A DNA stretch of 64,000 nt from Hexactinellida sp. DTS-2022 (taxonomy: Eukaryota; Porifera; Hexactinellida): positions 558,001 through 622,000 of the forward strand of contig JAPNXP010000004.1 in assembly GCA_028753945.1 (NCBI GenBank). The letters run 5' to 3'. The notes below the pieces were generated by a model, which was not told the DNA's origin, did no database searches, and saw nothing but the letters and a program-made list of their open reading frames with translations. Within the stretch, counting starts at the first letter, position 1; each line of letters begins with the position of its first letter. A program made the translations under genes and the position numbers. This document shows positions 11,476 to 22,031 of this stretch, piece by piece.

Positions 11476-12498
11476 ATGGCGACGGTTACACAATGTTCAT
11501 TAGACCTAATATTAGTCACAAATACTCGCAAAGGAACGTATGGAGGTTATAAATTGGGACTGTTGGATCGAGAGCTTTCCAATCTAGAAAAGAATTTCAT
11601 ACTCTGTACAGCATGTAGTGGTATTCTGAGAGACCCAATCTCTGTGGAGAGCAAACTCAAATGTAAGTCATGTCTAGAATCCAGTGAATCTGGTGAACCC
11701 TCAGTATCTGCTAGCATTGTTATAACTGACAGCTTGAAAGTTAGCTGTCCTTTCAAGGATAAAGGCTGTGGCTGGAGTGACTCAATAACTAACATTATTG
11801 ATCATAAGAACCATTGTCAGCATTTCTTAGATAAATACCCACGCTGTAGTGAAATTGATTTGGAGTGTAGTTTCAAGAGATATGATTATGAAGCAGTTAC
11901 TCAAATGAAACACATGGAACATCATGAGAGTGTAAGTCAAACGAAACATTTGCAAATTATGGCTAAACACATCAAAAACACTGATGATAATTTGAAAAAA
12001 ATTGTATCAGAACTTGCAATGGTGAATTACAAATTACATTTTGTGGAAAAGGAAATGAAACATACATTTGGTGGAATCATCTGCGAGTTGTCCGGTTTGA
12101 AGGAGAAAATGAAAGTGAACCACAATTATAGAACAAGTGAATTCTATGTAGGTCTGTATAATTTTCAGGTAACCATTTCTCCAAGGAGAATTAATGAGCA
12201 ACATTTGGGAATCTATATTCAAATTGTTAAAGGACAGTTCGATGGACAATTATTATGGCCTTTCAAAGGAAAAATATTTTTCACACTGATTAATCAAACA
12301 AACGAAAAACAATCTATATTTAAAGAATTTTCAACAGATAATGAATTAGCTTTTCAAAAATATACAAATAGTAGGAATACGATTGGCTTTAACAATCTCG
12401 CTACACATGAAACATTATTGAAAGATGAATATTCCAAAGGTGATACTATAAAGATAAAAATCTTAGTCCAAATTGATGTCCCACCATGTAGAATCTAA
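11476..12498 (+). CDS. TRAF-like protein (degenerate RING, TRAF zinc finger, coiled coil, MATH)
   Basis: An intact, intronless 340-aa frame. Residues about 34-66 hold a RING remnant: FILCTACSGILRDPI (C44, C47), then CKSC (C63, C66). This is the pattern seen at the start of TRAF proteins, but the His and the later Cys pair of a full RING are not evident. Residues about 89-114 form a TRAF-type zinc finger: C91, C98, H110 and C114 in SCPFKDKGCGWSD...DHKNHC. Residues about 160-210 are helical and coiled-coil like. From about 218 to 338 a MATH/TRAF-C-like beta sandwich follows (FYVGLYNFQVTISP; LLWPFKGKIFFTLINQ; GDTIKIKILVQID). Full TRAFs adapt TNF/IL-1 receptor signalling and are 400-560 aa; this is a short variant, possibly without E3 activity because of the reduced RING. 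ATG at 11476 follows stop-rich DNA. The preceding TTCTACTTAG resembles a splice acceptor, so a 5' non-coding exon is possible. Confidence 0.82.
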   Translation: MATVTQCSLDLILVTNTRKGTYGGYKLGLLDRELSNLEKNFILCTACSGILRDPISVESKLKCKSCLESSESGEPSVSASIVITDSLKVSCPFKDKGCGWSDSITNIIDHKNHCQHFLDKYPRCSEIDLECSFKRYDYEAVTQMKHMEHHESVSQTKHLQIMAKHIKNTDDNLKKIVSELAMVNYKLHFVEKEMKHTFGGIICELSGLKEKMKVNHNYRTSEFYVGLYNFQVTISPRRINEQHLGIYIQIVKGQFDGQLLWPFKGKIFFTLINQTNEKQSIFKEFSTDNELAFQKYTNSRNTIGFNNLATHETLLKDEYSKGDTIKIKILVQIDVPPCRI

Positions 12499-12627
12499 AC
12501 AAGATCTAAACAAGATTGAGTATTCTTATTGAGTTAGTCATAGCTGTATTTTGCTCAGAAAAACAAACATCCTTTGATCAATATAATTATATCTACGCGT
12601 CCAACTTAATATTAAAAATAACTTATA

Positions 12628-12783
12628 TGTAGACCGTCTATTTCTAGAACAGGTTTTCTGACATATACATTAGTAATACCCATAGACGGCAGCACTTTTG
12701 ATCTGCAGAATTTATAGACGGTCTACAAATTTTGGCTTATTTGTATGGGCTTTTATAGACCTTCTAGAAATAGACCGTCTACA
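12628..12783. mobile_element. MITE with TGTAGACCGTCTATTTCTAG ends
   Basis: The 156-bp element has 22-bp inverted ends (TGTAGACCGTCTATTTCTAG and its complement), with TA outside both ends. Internal copies of TAGACGG and GACGGTCTAC make it internally self-similar. TA duplication suggests Tc1/mariner or a related superfamily. Confidence 0.78.
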
Positions 12784-13197
12784 TAATAGGATGCTCTAAA
12801 TATAACCATTAGGATATTCAGATAAAATAGGTGTAATACTGATGATTGCACATTAATAAATTATACTAGTCGAAATCAGCATATCCAATTATCCATTTAC
12901 CTAATATACCGTTGGATACAATCTTCTTGGTCTATTTTGAATTTTCCTTGATTTGGTCTATCAATTTTATAAACAGCAAAATATATTTCGAATTAGGAAT
13001 TTGTGAATGAAAAAGGCAACATAATAGTTTGTATATTTTACTCGTTGGAAGCTAACCTCTAGGTCTAGGTCAATAGATAAATCTCATTCATTATTTTATT
13101 TATCTCGACACAATAACAATGCATATGAATTCCATCAATTTGTAATATAAAAATGATGATCTGTTACACATTGAATAAGCATTATTAGCAAACAATA

Positions 13198-14154
13198 TTA
13201 ACAATTATACAGAAATGAATATTTCCCAAGTTCATGAAATAAGGGGTCACGATAACTGATCTTGTTCATCATCTTAGCTTTAATATTTGAGTATATGTCG
13301 GTTGGGATAGGATTATTAACAGTTTCTTCTAAACACTCGAATTCCTCTAAACTCTTCAGTCCCACTAGTGTTGTTGCAACACGCGGCTCGTTTAATGGGA
13401 ATTGCAATGCAGCTTTTTCCATTGGATAGTTGTACTCTGCTTCTACTTCTGCTATCAGCTGTTTGCATTCTGTTAATTTCTCTGCAGTAATATGATGCCA
13501 GGGAGGGGGAGATTTTGTTAAAATGCCACCACAAAAAGGTGAAGCATTAACTATTCCAATTCCTTTCTCTTCCAAGAGTGGGAACAGACCTGACAGGGTG
13601 TCATCTAGCAGACTGAAGTGAGGGTACGATAGAACCACGTCTAGTTGTACCGGAGACTTTTCTATCAGCATTCTCATTACTTCCAGCGGTTCACATGAAA
13701 ATCCTATGTAACGCGTGTATCCTGACTGCTTCAGTTCCTGCAGAGCAGGTAGGGCCTCGTACAGTACAACATCCTGATTTACATACTCCACGTCGTGCAG
13801 TAGGAGAATGTCCAGGTACTCCACTCCCAATCTGTGGAGACTCTCATTCACACTTTCTTTGATTCGCTTTGGTGAGAAATCGAATTTCTTTTGATCATAT
13901 CTACCCACTTTAGATGATAAATAGTATTTATCTCTGTCGATTCCCTTCAGACATTCTCCCAAAACTTTCTCAGATTTTAAGATTCCGTAAAATGGAGATG
14001 TGTCGAATAAATATTTGTCTCTCTTAACTATTTCGTGAACCATTCTCTTGGCCTCTTCCAATGGAACATTCCCGTATAAATCCCCTAGAGTCGCAGTTCC
14101 TATTGAGTATGGACCCAAAAATAAATCAGTTTCTCCTAATATTAGTTTTTGCAT
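13198..14154 (-). CDS. Aldo/keto reductase (L-galactose dehydrogenase-like), copy 1
   Basis: An intact 318-aa frame with no visible intron. It is an NADPH-type (beta/alpha)8 aldo/keto reductase. The catalytic tetrad is present: D51 and Y56 in LFDTSPFYG, K82 in LSSKVGRYD, H120 in ILLLHDVEY. GYTRYIGFSC (about 160), VNASPFCGGIL (about 217) and a C-terminal cofactor-binding segment near RVATTLVGLKS are typical of the family of L-galactose/D-threo-aldose 1-dehydrogenases. It is expected to be cytosolic, oxidising or reducing sugar-type aldehydes/lactols; the substrate cannot be read from sequence. It is almost identical to the inverted copy at 22032-22979 from about residue 39 to residue 300, but differs strongly in the first 38 residues and at the extreme C-terminus (adds YNC). 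See findings for the gene-conversion argument. Confidence 0.92.
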   Translation of the reverse strand: MQKLILGETDLFLGPYSIGTATLGDLYGNVPLEEAKRMVHEIVKRDKYLFDTSPFYGILKSEKVLGECLKGIDRDKYYLSSKVGRYDQKKFDFSPKRIKESVNESLHRLGVEYLDILLLHDVEYVNQDVVLYEALPALQELKQSGYTRYIGFSCEPLEVMRMLIEKSPVQLDVVLSYPHFSLLDDTLSGLFPLLEEKGIGIVNASPFCGGILTKSPPPWHHITAEKLTECKQLIAEVEAEYNYPMEKAALQFPLNEPRVATTLVGLKSLEEFECLEETVNNPIPTDIYSNIKAKMMNKISYRDPLFHELGKYSFLYNC

Positions 14155-14288
14155 TGTAAAAAAGTTCTTAATTTGAACAATTAATATTGTGGCATTTACT
14201 ACTCTGAGAATGTCCTCTCACTTACCTCTATTTATAATGAATTGATTCAGACCTTCGTTTCCTATTAAGTTGAAATGCATATTGATTA

Positions 14289-14460
14289 CAGTAGAACTCG
14301 GTTAGGACGTACCACCCTGGGAAACAAGAAAAAGTATGTAGTATACTAACCGGGGATACGTCTTATCCGTATGTAAAATCCACAAGTCGAAATACAGTAG
14401 AACTCGGTAGGACGTACTACCCTGGGTACAAGAAAAAGTATGTACTAACCGAAGGGATAT
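14289..14460. mobile_element. Two partial MITE ends, CAGTAGAACTCGG family
   Basis: CAGTAGAACTCGGTTAGGACG starts at 14289 and again at 14394, each preceded by TA. Each continues with the same ACC.TGGG..ACAAGAAAAAGTATGTA sequence. Right ends are not evident. A longer copy of the family, with both ends, lies at about 48940-49431. Confidence 0.6.
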
Positions 14461-14680
14461 TCCCATCTCGCCTACTCCCACTTTGCCTACTAATATCAGA
14501 TTAGTGTCATTTCGCCTATTTATTCTTCGAATGCATTAGTTATTCATTAACAGGTTTTGAAACTGACGATGAATAGTTTGAGATTAATTAAGTGAATCAG
14601 TTGTTGACGTGTAGTTCCAAATACAAATCGTTTGATTAGTTAGTAAAATAACTGCATATTTATTATCTATTATATTTATT

Positions 14681-15432
14681 TATGGAGTTTATCTCTACAA
14701 CTCGCGGAGATCGTTCCCTGATCTATGAAGGTTTTCGATACCATGTAAACAGGAGAATTCTGGACGTTCGTATTTTTGGGATGCAATAATAGCCGAAGTT
14801 GTGGCGGAGCACTAATCACTCTGAATGGAGAAATTATTTCTACAAGAGCAAATCAACACAACCATCCTAATAACGAAGCAGAAATGGTATCCCTCAAATA
14901 TTTTGATAGAATAAGAAAGAAAGTTAAAGAAAGCGTTGATCCTGTTCCTTTATTATACCAAAAGAGTATGATTGAAATTTCTGCTAAAAGTAAGCAAGAA
15001 GAGTTAGCAGCCCATTTGCCAAACTTTCTCGCAATTAAATCTGCACTGTACTACAAAATACGAAGACAACGTATGTCTCCCCTTCCGAAATCCAGGAGTC
15101 AAGTTCATTTCGAAAGTGAATGGACCATGACCCACAGTGGAGCAATTCAGCTTGCATTCCATGAAACTACAGTGAAGGGGTGTTTTGTTTTCATTTACCC
15201 AGGCCCTTAATCGAAAAATTAATTCGCCGGGGCTTCAAACTGCTTGTAGAGAAGATTCAAATATCAACCAGTTTATTCGCCAGACAACAGCCCTTGCATT
15301 CATCTAGGAGGATATTGCTCGACTTGGCAAACAATGTATTAAAATGATGGCTCCTGACCAAACTAACTTGAAGGAATTTATTAAATATTTTGAAGATACT
15401 TGGTTAGTTGGTCAGTTTCCACCCATGTTATG
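14681..15432 (+). pseudogene. FLYWCH/MULE transposase pseudogene, internally deleted
   Basis: A FLYWCH finger is spread over two frames. The first (from ATG 14681) gives SLIYEGFRYHVNRRIL; after a frameshift near 14765 the second gives GCNNSRSCGGALI and a final HNHP, supplying the W/C..C..H.H ligands. This is followed by a helical region, with LAAHLPNFLAIKSALYYKIR at about 15020. Most of the DDE core is missing, but the end of a MULE transposase resumes at about 15190 (FHLTQALNRKINSPGLQ, ALAFI, then FIKYFEDTWLVGQFPPMLWN to 15432). There is at least one frameshift, one stop and one internal deletion. Related copies lie at 16630, 36485 and 46825. Confidence 0.75.
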
Positions 15433-16629
15433 GAATGTATTTGTACTTGATGCACATTCCCAAGGAGATTCCACTGTACTTTTGTAATTTGGAGCAAATA
15501 CAAATATACATTACAGTTGCAGTGCATCCGTGTGTTAGCAAATGTTGCGTGCATTTACGAATTTGGTGTATTCGCGAATTATCCAGTGTATTTGTCAAAA
15601 GACTCAAAACACCAATGCTTTGGTTAATTCCCGAATACACTGCTGCAAACCGAATTAATTTTAATCTGCCACATGTGGTCGGATATTTCTGTATCCGTTA
15701 TAATTACGTCAATTATGATCTAAACTGTAAGCAACGTATTACAATTGTCACAGTGTAATTCGAGTTTGTTATTTTTCGAATCATATAAATTCCAAAATAA
15801 TATAATACGTACTATAACTTAAATATTTTTGGGTCTAGCACATTTTCGTACATATCAATTGCCTGCCATCACATTTACATCAAGGCTTATCACTCACAGT
15901 TGCGTACATTACAATTAAGTACAATATATTATTTTGGACACTATTTGTGTCTACGTTTACTGTAACTGTACGTAATTAATTTGGAAAAGTCATTAAAATT
16001 TAAAGATTAAAATAATAATACCAAACATATTTATATAAGGGAAATAAAAAAATGGTTCTAAAAGCAATGCACAGTGTGGAACCATGGGATAATAGCCTAA
16101 TAGGTCAAATTTTGCAATAAGAAATGCTAAATTAAATACATACATTCAATTCTACAATGTTGAAAGCCTAGAGAAATGTTATTATAATTTACCTGGTTAA
16201 ATATATCATGACTACACAAAGTCTCATAGTAATGCATAAAATGTGAAAATTCAATTTCTGAAAAAACCCACAAATATCTATTTCTTAACGTACATTGCTC
16301 TATTTAATTATGCTTGATTCTTTGGTAATTCAAAACATATATATGTGTATTCTCATAAATTATTTGATAGATTTTAACTAACGAACTAACGAATTATTTA
16401 TTTTTAAAAATAAATGAGGATGTCATTTTCACATATTTCTTGTTGAGTTTGAAAAAACTAGCAAATTTTTAGAATCTACGGGATCAATTTCCTACCTGTA
16501 CGTACTATTGCAACTTTTATGCGTACCATTAACGTAAATACCTATTACCCCATAATCGCCATTTTGACACACAGTGCAATGCCTCTTAAAAATACAAATC
16601 TAGGTCTGTTAAAATAATCAGACTATGGT
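15433..16629. other. Intergenic, nothing recognised
   Basis: AT-rich. The frame at 15408-15758 has the composition of chance ORFs, and no motif was found. Confidence 0.4.
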
Positions 16630-16768
16630 TAAAATTGCTTTTTCATTATATGAGATTTTTCTGTTTTTGGATCTTCACCCAAGATAAATTTCGATTGTTT
16701 TAACTCGACGTTACCTTGCTCTGTTTTCAGGCAATCTATGAATTTCCACGTCGTAGGGTGATGACAAC

Positions 16769-17419
16769 CAGGGGCGTAGCTAGGGGGGGCCCGGGCGGCA
16801 TAAATTGTAGTCTAGTAAGTTTACGGCATAAAAAGAGCGGACAATAATAATTATCTTTAATAATGATATTCAACAGTAGGAAACCAAACATTACATACCC
16901 TTTCCTATTATTGTTCAATATGATATTCACAAACTCAAAGACCATAACTTGTCTCAATTAGATTGCTTCAATTCAATTCAATTTGATACATCCAGCACTA
17001 GCGGATCCATAAATGTTGAAAAGGGGGCCCAAGAAATTATGCAAGCTTAGCGAGCAACTTTTAAAGGGATCTGGGGGGATACCGCTAAAAATTTCGACTT
17101 ATATACACTAAAAAATTTTAAACCCTAATTTTTTATTCGGATCCCTAATTCAAACATGAAGCTGAAGTTCCTTAGATATTTTGTCAATTTCAGTATCGAA
17201 GGGGGGGCCCAGGCCCCCTTGAACCGCCTTTGATCCATGTTCCTCGGTTGTTAAAACAACAGCAATTGTCAATGAATAAATAATACAACCAATAAATATA
17301 AGTTGTAAACAACACCATCATTTACTGAAATAGACATCCAACTTGAGATTGATATGGGTGCCGAAGGGCGGCATGAAATTTATCCGCCCCAGGCGGCATA
17401 GGTGTAAGCTACGCCTCTG
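16769..17419. mobile_element. Non-autonomous hAT element, TSD ATGACAAC
   Basis: The ends CAGGGGCGTAGCTAGG and TAAGCTACGCCTCTG form terminal inverted repeats. ATGACAAC is duplicated exactly at 16761-16768 and 17420-17427. It carries G-runs just inside the ends, as many hAT elements here do. A second CGGATCC/GGATC-type pair at about 16997-17240 hints at another small element inside it. It interrupts the MULE pseudogene, so it is younger than that copy. Confidence 0.9.
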
Positions 17420-18345
17420 ATGACAACCACACGTACTTTGAAATCCACGATGCCATTATTCTACCTTATTGGTCGTTCTTGGCAATCCTTGTGGAACAAG
17501 ATTAAAATTGTCCAAAGATATATAGGATAGAGAGGCGTATTCCTTTCCCCATTCGCGTTCAATGTCCTATATAATTTCCTAAAAATATTTACAAGGAGGG
17601 TAGGAATTTTCTGGAAAAGCAAAAGTAAGTTGCTGGAAAGACCATCGGACGAGTTCGGCTGGAACGAAAGCTAGAGCAGGTAGAATACGCATGGTCACTG
17701 GAAAGTCCGGATCATTGTGATATTATGACTGTAGGCCAATAGACTGAAGTTTCCTATATACAAACTGCGAGAGATGGAAAAAGCAAGATTCACTTGAGTA
17801 ATTGCCAATTGGTCAAATTAAATTGAAATAATTAATCGCGGCTTGCTCAAAGTCCACAAAAGCGGATACCGACAATTCGTTACACGACAATTCGTAACAG
17901 ACTTCCCACAAAGAGGTAGCGTGGTTGAGAATTTGGGAATACTTCACAAATAATGCTCCACATCTTGGTATATGTTGAAAGTGATTTGTTAGGAAGGAGC
18001 GCATATAATGCCATATACCTATACATGGTAATAGATGACCATTTTCAAAAGGATTTGGATCCCTCAACGAGACAATGAATGTATATAGTAGACAAAAGAG
18101 AGTAGGGACTGTTTCAAATGTACCATCGGCTAGACAGATGCTTGACATAAACAAGAATTCTATGTTCTCCTCGGTAGCAAACATCACTAAAGGTTTGGGC
18201 CTGTACAAGAGTCGTTCTTGTTAGAAAACGTCTTTATTATATCAGTGTATAATTGAAGCTCCTCGAGAGTTACTGGATTAAGTGGAGCAGTACGTCTTGT
18301 AATCGATTTCAAGGCATGTTGTGTTGGAAGCAAAGACATTGCAGA

Positions 18346-18499
18346 TAGTGGCGTCGTGCTTGAATACATTCTGGGGGGGGGCACAGAGTGTCGTAGTTAG
18401 TGACCAGATCAATGTTTTTCGGGACAAGCCTATAAAAAGGGGGGGGGGGGCACAGGAAAAAATTTTGGGGGCCCGGGCCCATAGAGCACGACGCCACTG
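18346..18499. mobile_element. 154-bp hAT MITE, TSD ATTGCAGA
   Basis: The ends (T/C)AGTGGCGTCGTGCT and AGCACGACGCCACTG are inverted repeats. The 8-bp duplication ATTGCAGA lies at 18338-18345 and 18500-18507. The interior holds long G runs (18372-18380, about 18440-18450) and GGGGGCCCGGGCCC. It is inserted in the MULE pseudogene. Confidence 0.9.
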
Positions 18500-19294
18500 A
18501 TTGCAGATTAGGACAATGAACTTGTGATTTTCCCCATTGCAAATGAGGATTGCCATTAGTTTATCTTCCTCGCTTCATGATAATATCTTTAATAACTGCT
18601 ACTTCCTCTTCACCAATTTCCTGTGGATAAAATGCTCCCAGACTTTTTCACGATTATCTCACCAATGGAGTGCACTCTGCCCTTGCATCCTCGTACGTTA
18701 CACCTGCATTGCTTTTAGATAGTTCCCCGATGATATATATAGAAATTTCCGTCATGGTATAATTTGTCACTACTCATTGAAGATTTGATTATTCGGAAGG
18801 AGAAATTAATTATTAGACATTTTTGGTATGTTTGGTAAATATAATGCTTATCCAATTCATTTTATAGACTTGTCACAAGTTGTCAGATATAGATTACACG
18901 CAAATGAGAAGTTCGCAAATATTCGGCTCCCAAATATTTTGAACTTCAAATTTCAACGAACTCTATTGATAGTAATGGAACAAAAAGCAGCATTTTTTGA
19001 ATACTTATTACAAATTCGGCATGCAACAATATGTTTTTACTGTGCCGACTACTACACGGGCCAGTATTGAAATCACTGCCTTGGATTTTCTCCGTGTCTC
19101 CTCTCCAGGCTAGACCATAAGTGCTAGAGCTCTGAGATTTCAGGATAGGTGTCTGGCTGTTGATTAATGTGCATCTCGTAGCCCGATTTTTCAATTTCGA
19201 CTTTGGGGAAATTTTTAACGGGACTTTTAGCTTCTCGTAAAATCATTAATATCCAATTATGCAATAATTTCGTGGTTTCGAAGAAGATCTACTA

Positions 19295-20610
19295 TATTTA
19301 TGAATAATTCAATTAGATTCAATGATATACTTTTCAAGTTTATTGCTGATATCAGTTAAAATAAAGAATTCTAGTATATATGAATAATTAATTTGCATTC
19401 AATAGCAAGGGCGTCGATCCTGGGGGGGGCAAAGGGGGAAAATGCCCCCCCAATGTCAATACAGGGGGGGCGAGTATATCATTTCGCCCTCCCCCCACCA
19501 TTATTTGGCGCACCTTACATTTATATTTCCACTAAATTAGTAATTATTGGAGTCGTGAAATTATTTATTAATAATGCGTGATATTTTAAGACAAAATCCA
19601 AAAATACAACTATGAAACATATGATTTGTTTTAATGATGTTAATTGTTATAAGTTCTCTAGGGCTTGAACGTCTAAAAATTTTGTCCGCTCGCAACGCTC
19701 GCTCGGTTGTATTGTTAAATTGCATGCTACAACAGGGCCGGCGCAGCTGTTACGACAGCTTACGGAAATTGCCGTACCCATTTTTCCTAGATGAATAATT
19801 CATGAATTATTGAATAACTAATGATTTATTCATAATTCAAGGGAATTATTTAACGAATTAGTCAACATAGCTTTTTTCAGAATTATTATAGCTACCTATT
19901 CGCAGGCGTGGAAATTGCCGCACCAGTTTTTTCCTCTGTAAAAGTTTTCCGTACCACCTTAATTTTGCTTCCGCCGGGCCTGTACAACAAAATAATCTAT
20001 CTAGAAACTTTAATTGCTTCAACCAATGCAAAAATACAAATTATCCCACCAACTATAGGTTATGTATTTCCATTAGCAAGGTGTATTTTAACAAAAATCG
20101 AACATTTAATGTTAGTTATGTTCCACTAATAGCAAGTTCGTCGATTGGCAAACAAATTTCATTTAAAATACGATTTATTATCTCGAGAAAGATAATCGTG
20201 CCCCAATATTTAGGCTTGCCCCCCAGTTTCAGAGAGATATGCCACTGTTTAGTTAAAGTAACATGAAGTCTAAACTTTGTCCGGGTTCGGGCTTTTGGAA
20301 ATCTGGCAACCCTAACGTAATGACCAATTCCATCTCAGGACGAAACTACGCTTTTCACCTAATATGAGACAACATGATGTTCGCCCCCCCAATCTTCTTT
20401 TCAAATCGACGCCCCTGTTCAATAGCTATTACTTTACAAATCGATTTCTGATATCACAGTTTACAAAAAAGTATTCTATTGTAAATGAATAATTCAATTG
20501 ATTCAATAGCTATTACTATACAAATTGATTTCTGATATCACAGTTACAATAAAGTATTCTATTGTAAATGAATAATTCAATAATAGCTGCTACTATATAA
20601 ATCGATTTTA
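19295..20610. repeat. ~95-bp tandem repeat, interrupted by a hAT element
   Basis: Units of the type GAATAATTCAATTGATTCAATAGCTATTACTATACAAATTGATTTCTGATATCACAGTTACAATAAAGTATTCTA (described by key words GAATAATTCAATT, TTCAATAG, TGATATCA, AAAGTATTCT) occur at about 19300-19405, 20418-20480, 20480-20575 and, partially, 20575-20610. The hAT element at 19406-20417 sits inside one unit. Confidence 0.75.
19406..20417. mobile_element. Non-autonomous hAT element, TSD TTCAATAG
   Basis: The ends CAAGGGCGTCGATCCTGGGG and AATCGACGCCCCTG are inverted. TTCAATAG is duplicated at 19398-19405 and 20418-20425. A probable second element lies inside at 19733-19982, with ends CAGGGCCGGCG and CGCCGGGCCTG (imperfect) and TACAA on both sides. 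No transposase frame is present. Confidence 0.88.
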
Positions 20611-20629
20611 AGTGTGCTTCACAGTATTG

Positions 20630-21350
20630 AATTTACCTCTGTCGGACTTCCGGCCGGCTGGCCGGCCGTACGCGATGGTCTGACTAGACCATTAGGGATA
20701 GAGATTTCAAATTTGGACAGGAGATATAGAATTTACTGGAGATGATCACCTTGAAGTCCGATTTCTCAATTTCGCTTTTGTTCGTAAGTTATATCGAAAT
20801 TTGTGTTCTGGTCTAGTGACTCTTTAATAATTCGAATTAGTTATTGAAATTATAGAGGTTGTATTCTCCTAAGGATGTTCTTTCTATTTATCAATTAAGT
20901 ATCAAAACTCGAATATTCTCTATTCAAGAGGTAAAGGCGATGAACCCATAAGAGGGTTGTAGCCAGTGGGTCCGGATGGATACAGATTTGGAAAAATTCT
21001 CAAATCCATTCCAAAACCCGTAAATTAAGCATTTTTTATTGGATTGGAAATTATAATTAATTATTCTCAAATCTATCTAAAATCAATAATGGTAATATGG
21101 TTATATGGATTTTTGGATTGAGAATGTACTTTGTACCTTATAAATATATTATTTATACATACAATACGTACTGGAAAGATTTCTAAACCTATCATTGCCT
21201 TTAGTAAATTAGAATGCTCTTCTTATGTAAGGAAACTAACTGATTCAATAGTAGCAAGCTTGAGTTTAATAAATTATAACTTGTTGTAAAGCTAATTACA
21301 AATAATCTAAATTCTTAAGCTAATTACAAATAATCTAAATTCTTAATGCT
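20630..21350. other. Intergenic; GC-rich patch and short direct repeat
   Basis: A GC-rich CCGGCCGGCTGGCCGGCC patch at 20651-20668 is partly self-complementary. A 27-bp direct repeat of GCTAATTACAAATAATCTAA occurs twice between about 21291 and 21346, just before the next element. No gene was seen. Confidence 0.5.
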
Positions 21351-21358
21351 ATATATAT

Positions 21359-21898
21359 GTTATGTCGATTTTGTCAAATAGTCGATTTTACAAAATCAAC
21401 ATCCAAAATGTCGATTTTGTAAAATCAACATACAAACTTTTAAGTTTAATTTGTAAAATAGATTGATTATATAAAATCGACATTTTTTATGAGTTGATTT
21501 TGTAAAATCAACATTTCAGAATGTCGATTTTACAAAATCAACAAATTAAAAATGTCGATTTTACAAAATCAACAAATTAAAAATGTCGATTTTACAAAAT
21601 CAACAAATTAAAAATGTCGATTTTACAAAATCAACAGATTAAAAATGTCGATTTTACAAAATCACCCTGAAATATTTTTTCATTCTAGTAAAAAAATTCA
21701 TTTTGGTAAAAAAATTCTTAATACAAGTCGGTATATACTTGGATGAAGCGAATTCTGAACAAAATGCAATAAAACCTAGGCTGTCCGAGTAATAATATTA
21801 TATATTATAATAAATATAGCCAAAGTCGAACATTTGTTTTAGTTCCGTTGATTCATGTTGATTTTGTAAAATTAACATTTGACAAAATCGACATAACA
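21359..21898. mobile_element. Inverted-repeat element built of GATTTTACAAAATC palindromes, copy 1
   Basis: It starts TGTTATGTCGATTTTGTCAA and ends TTGACAAAATCGACATAACA. Between the ends are about a dozen copies of the 22-bp motif TGTCGATTTTACAAAATCAACA, itself nearly palindromic. The later part carries a unique core shared with copy 2 (TACTTGGATGAAGCGAATTC, AAAACCTAGGCT). Copy 2 lies at 33944-34573. No coding capacity. No clean target duplication was identified, so the superfamily is open. Confidence 0.8.
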
Positions 21899-22031
21899 TT
21901 GTCATATAGATAACTAATGCCTACTCTATACTGGTTTTGTATTTACACTCTAAGGTGTAACTACGCTGTAGGTCTCTACCTGTCACAGTATTAGAAGAGA
22001 CATTTCAACTTCTATCATTTATATCACTCAA

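Larger units (their letters stand above)
16630..18720 (-). pseudogene. MULE transposase pseudogene split by two hAT insertions
   Basis: Read right to left, pieces of one MULE transposase appear in order. A pre-DDE region has PTQHALKSITRRTAPLNPVT (about 18240-18330). A first catalytic region has ICLADGTFETVPTLFCLLYT (about 18130). A second has AFVDFEQAAINYF (about 17830), then CFFHLSRSLY (about 17780), the ILPALAFVPAELV helix (about 17660), and a C-terminal GCHHPTTWKFIDCLKTEQ-like stretch at 16690-16760. That last piece matches residues of the copy at 36485-37213. Element 16769-17419 separates the final two blocks, and 18346-18499 splits the 5' part. Several frameshifts and stops are present. 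The FLYWCH finger end is too decayed to place. Confidence 0.75.
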
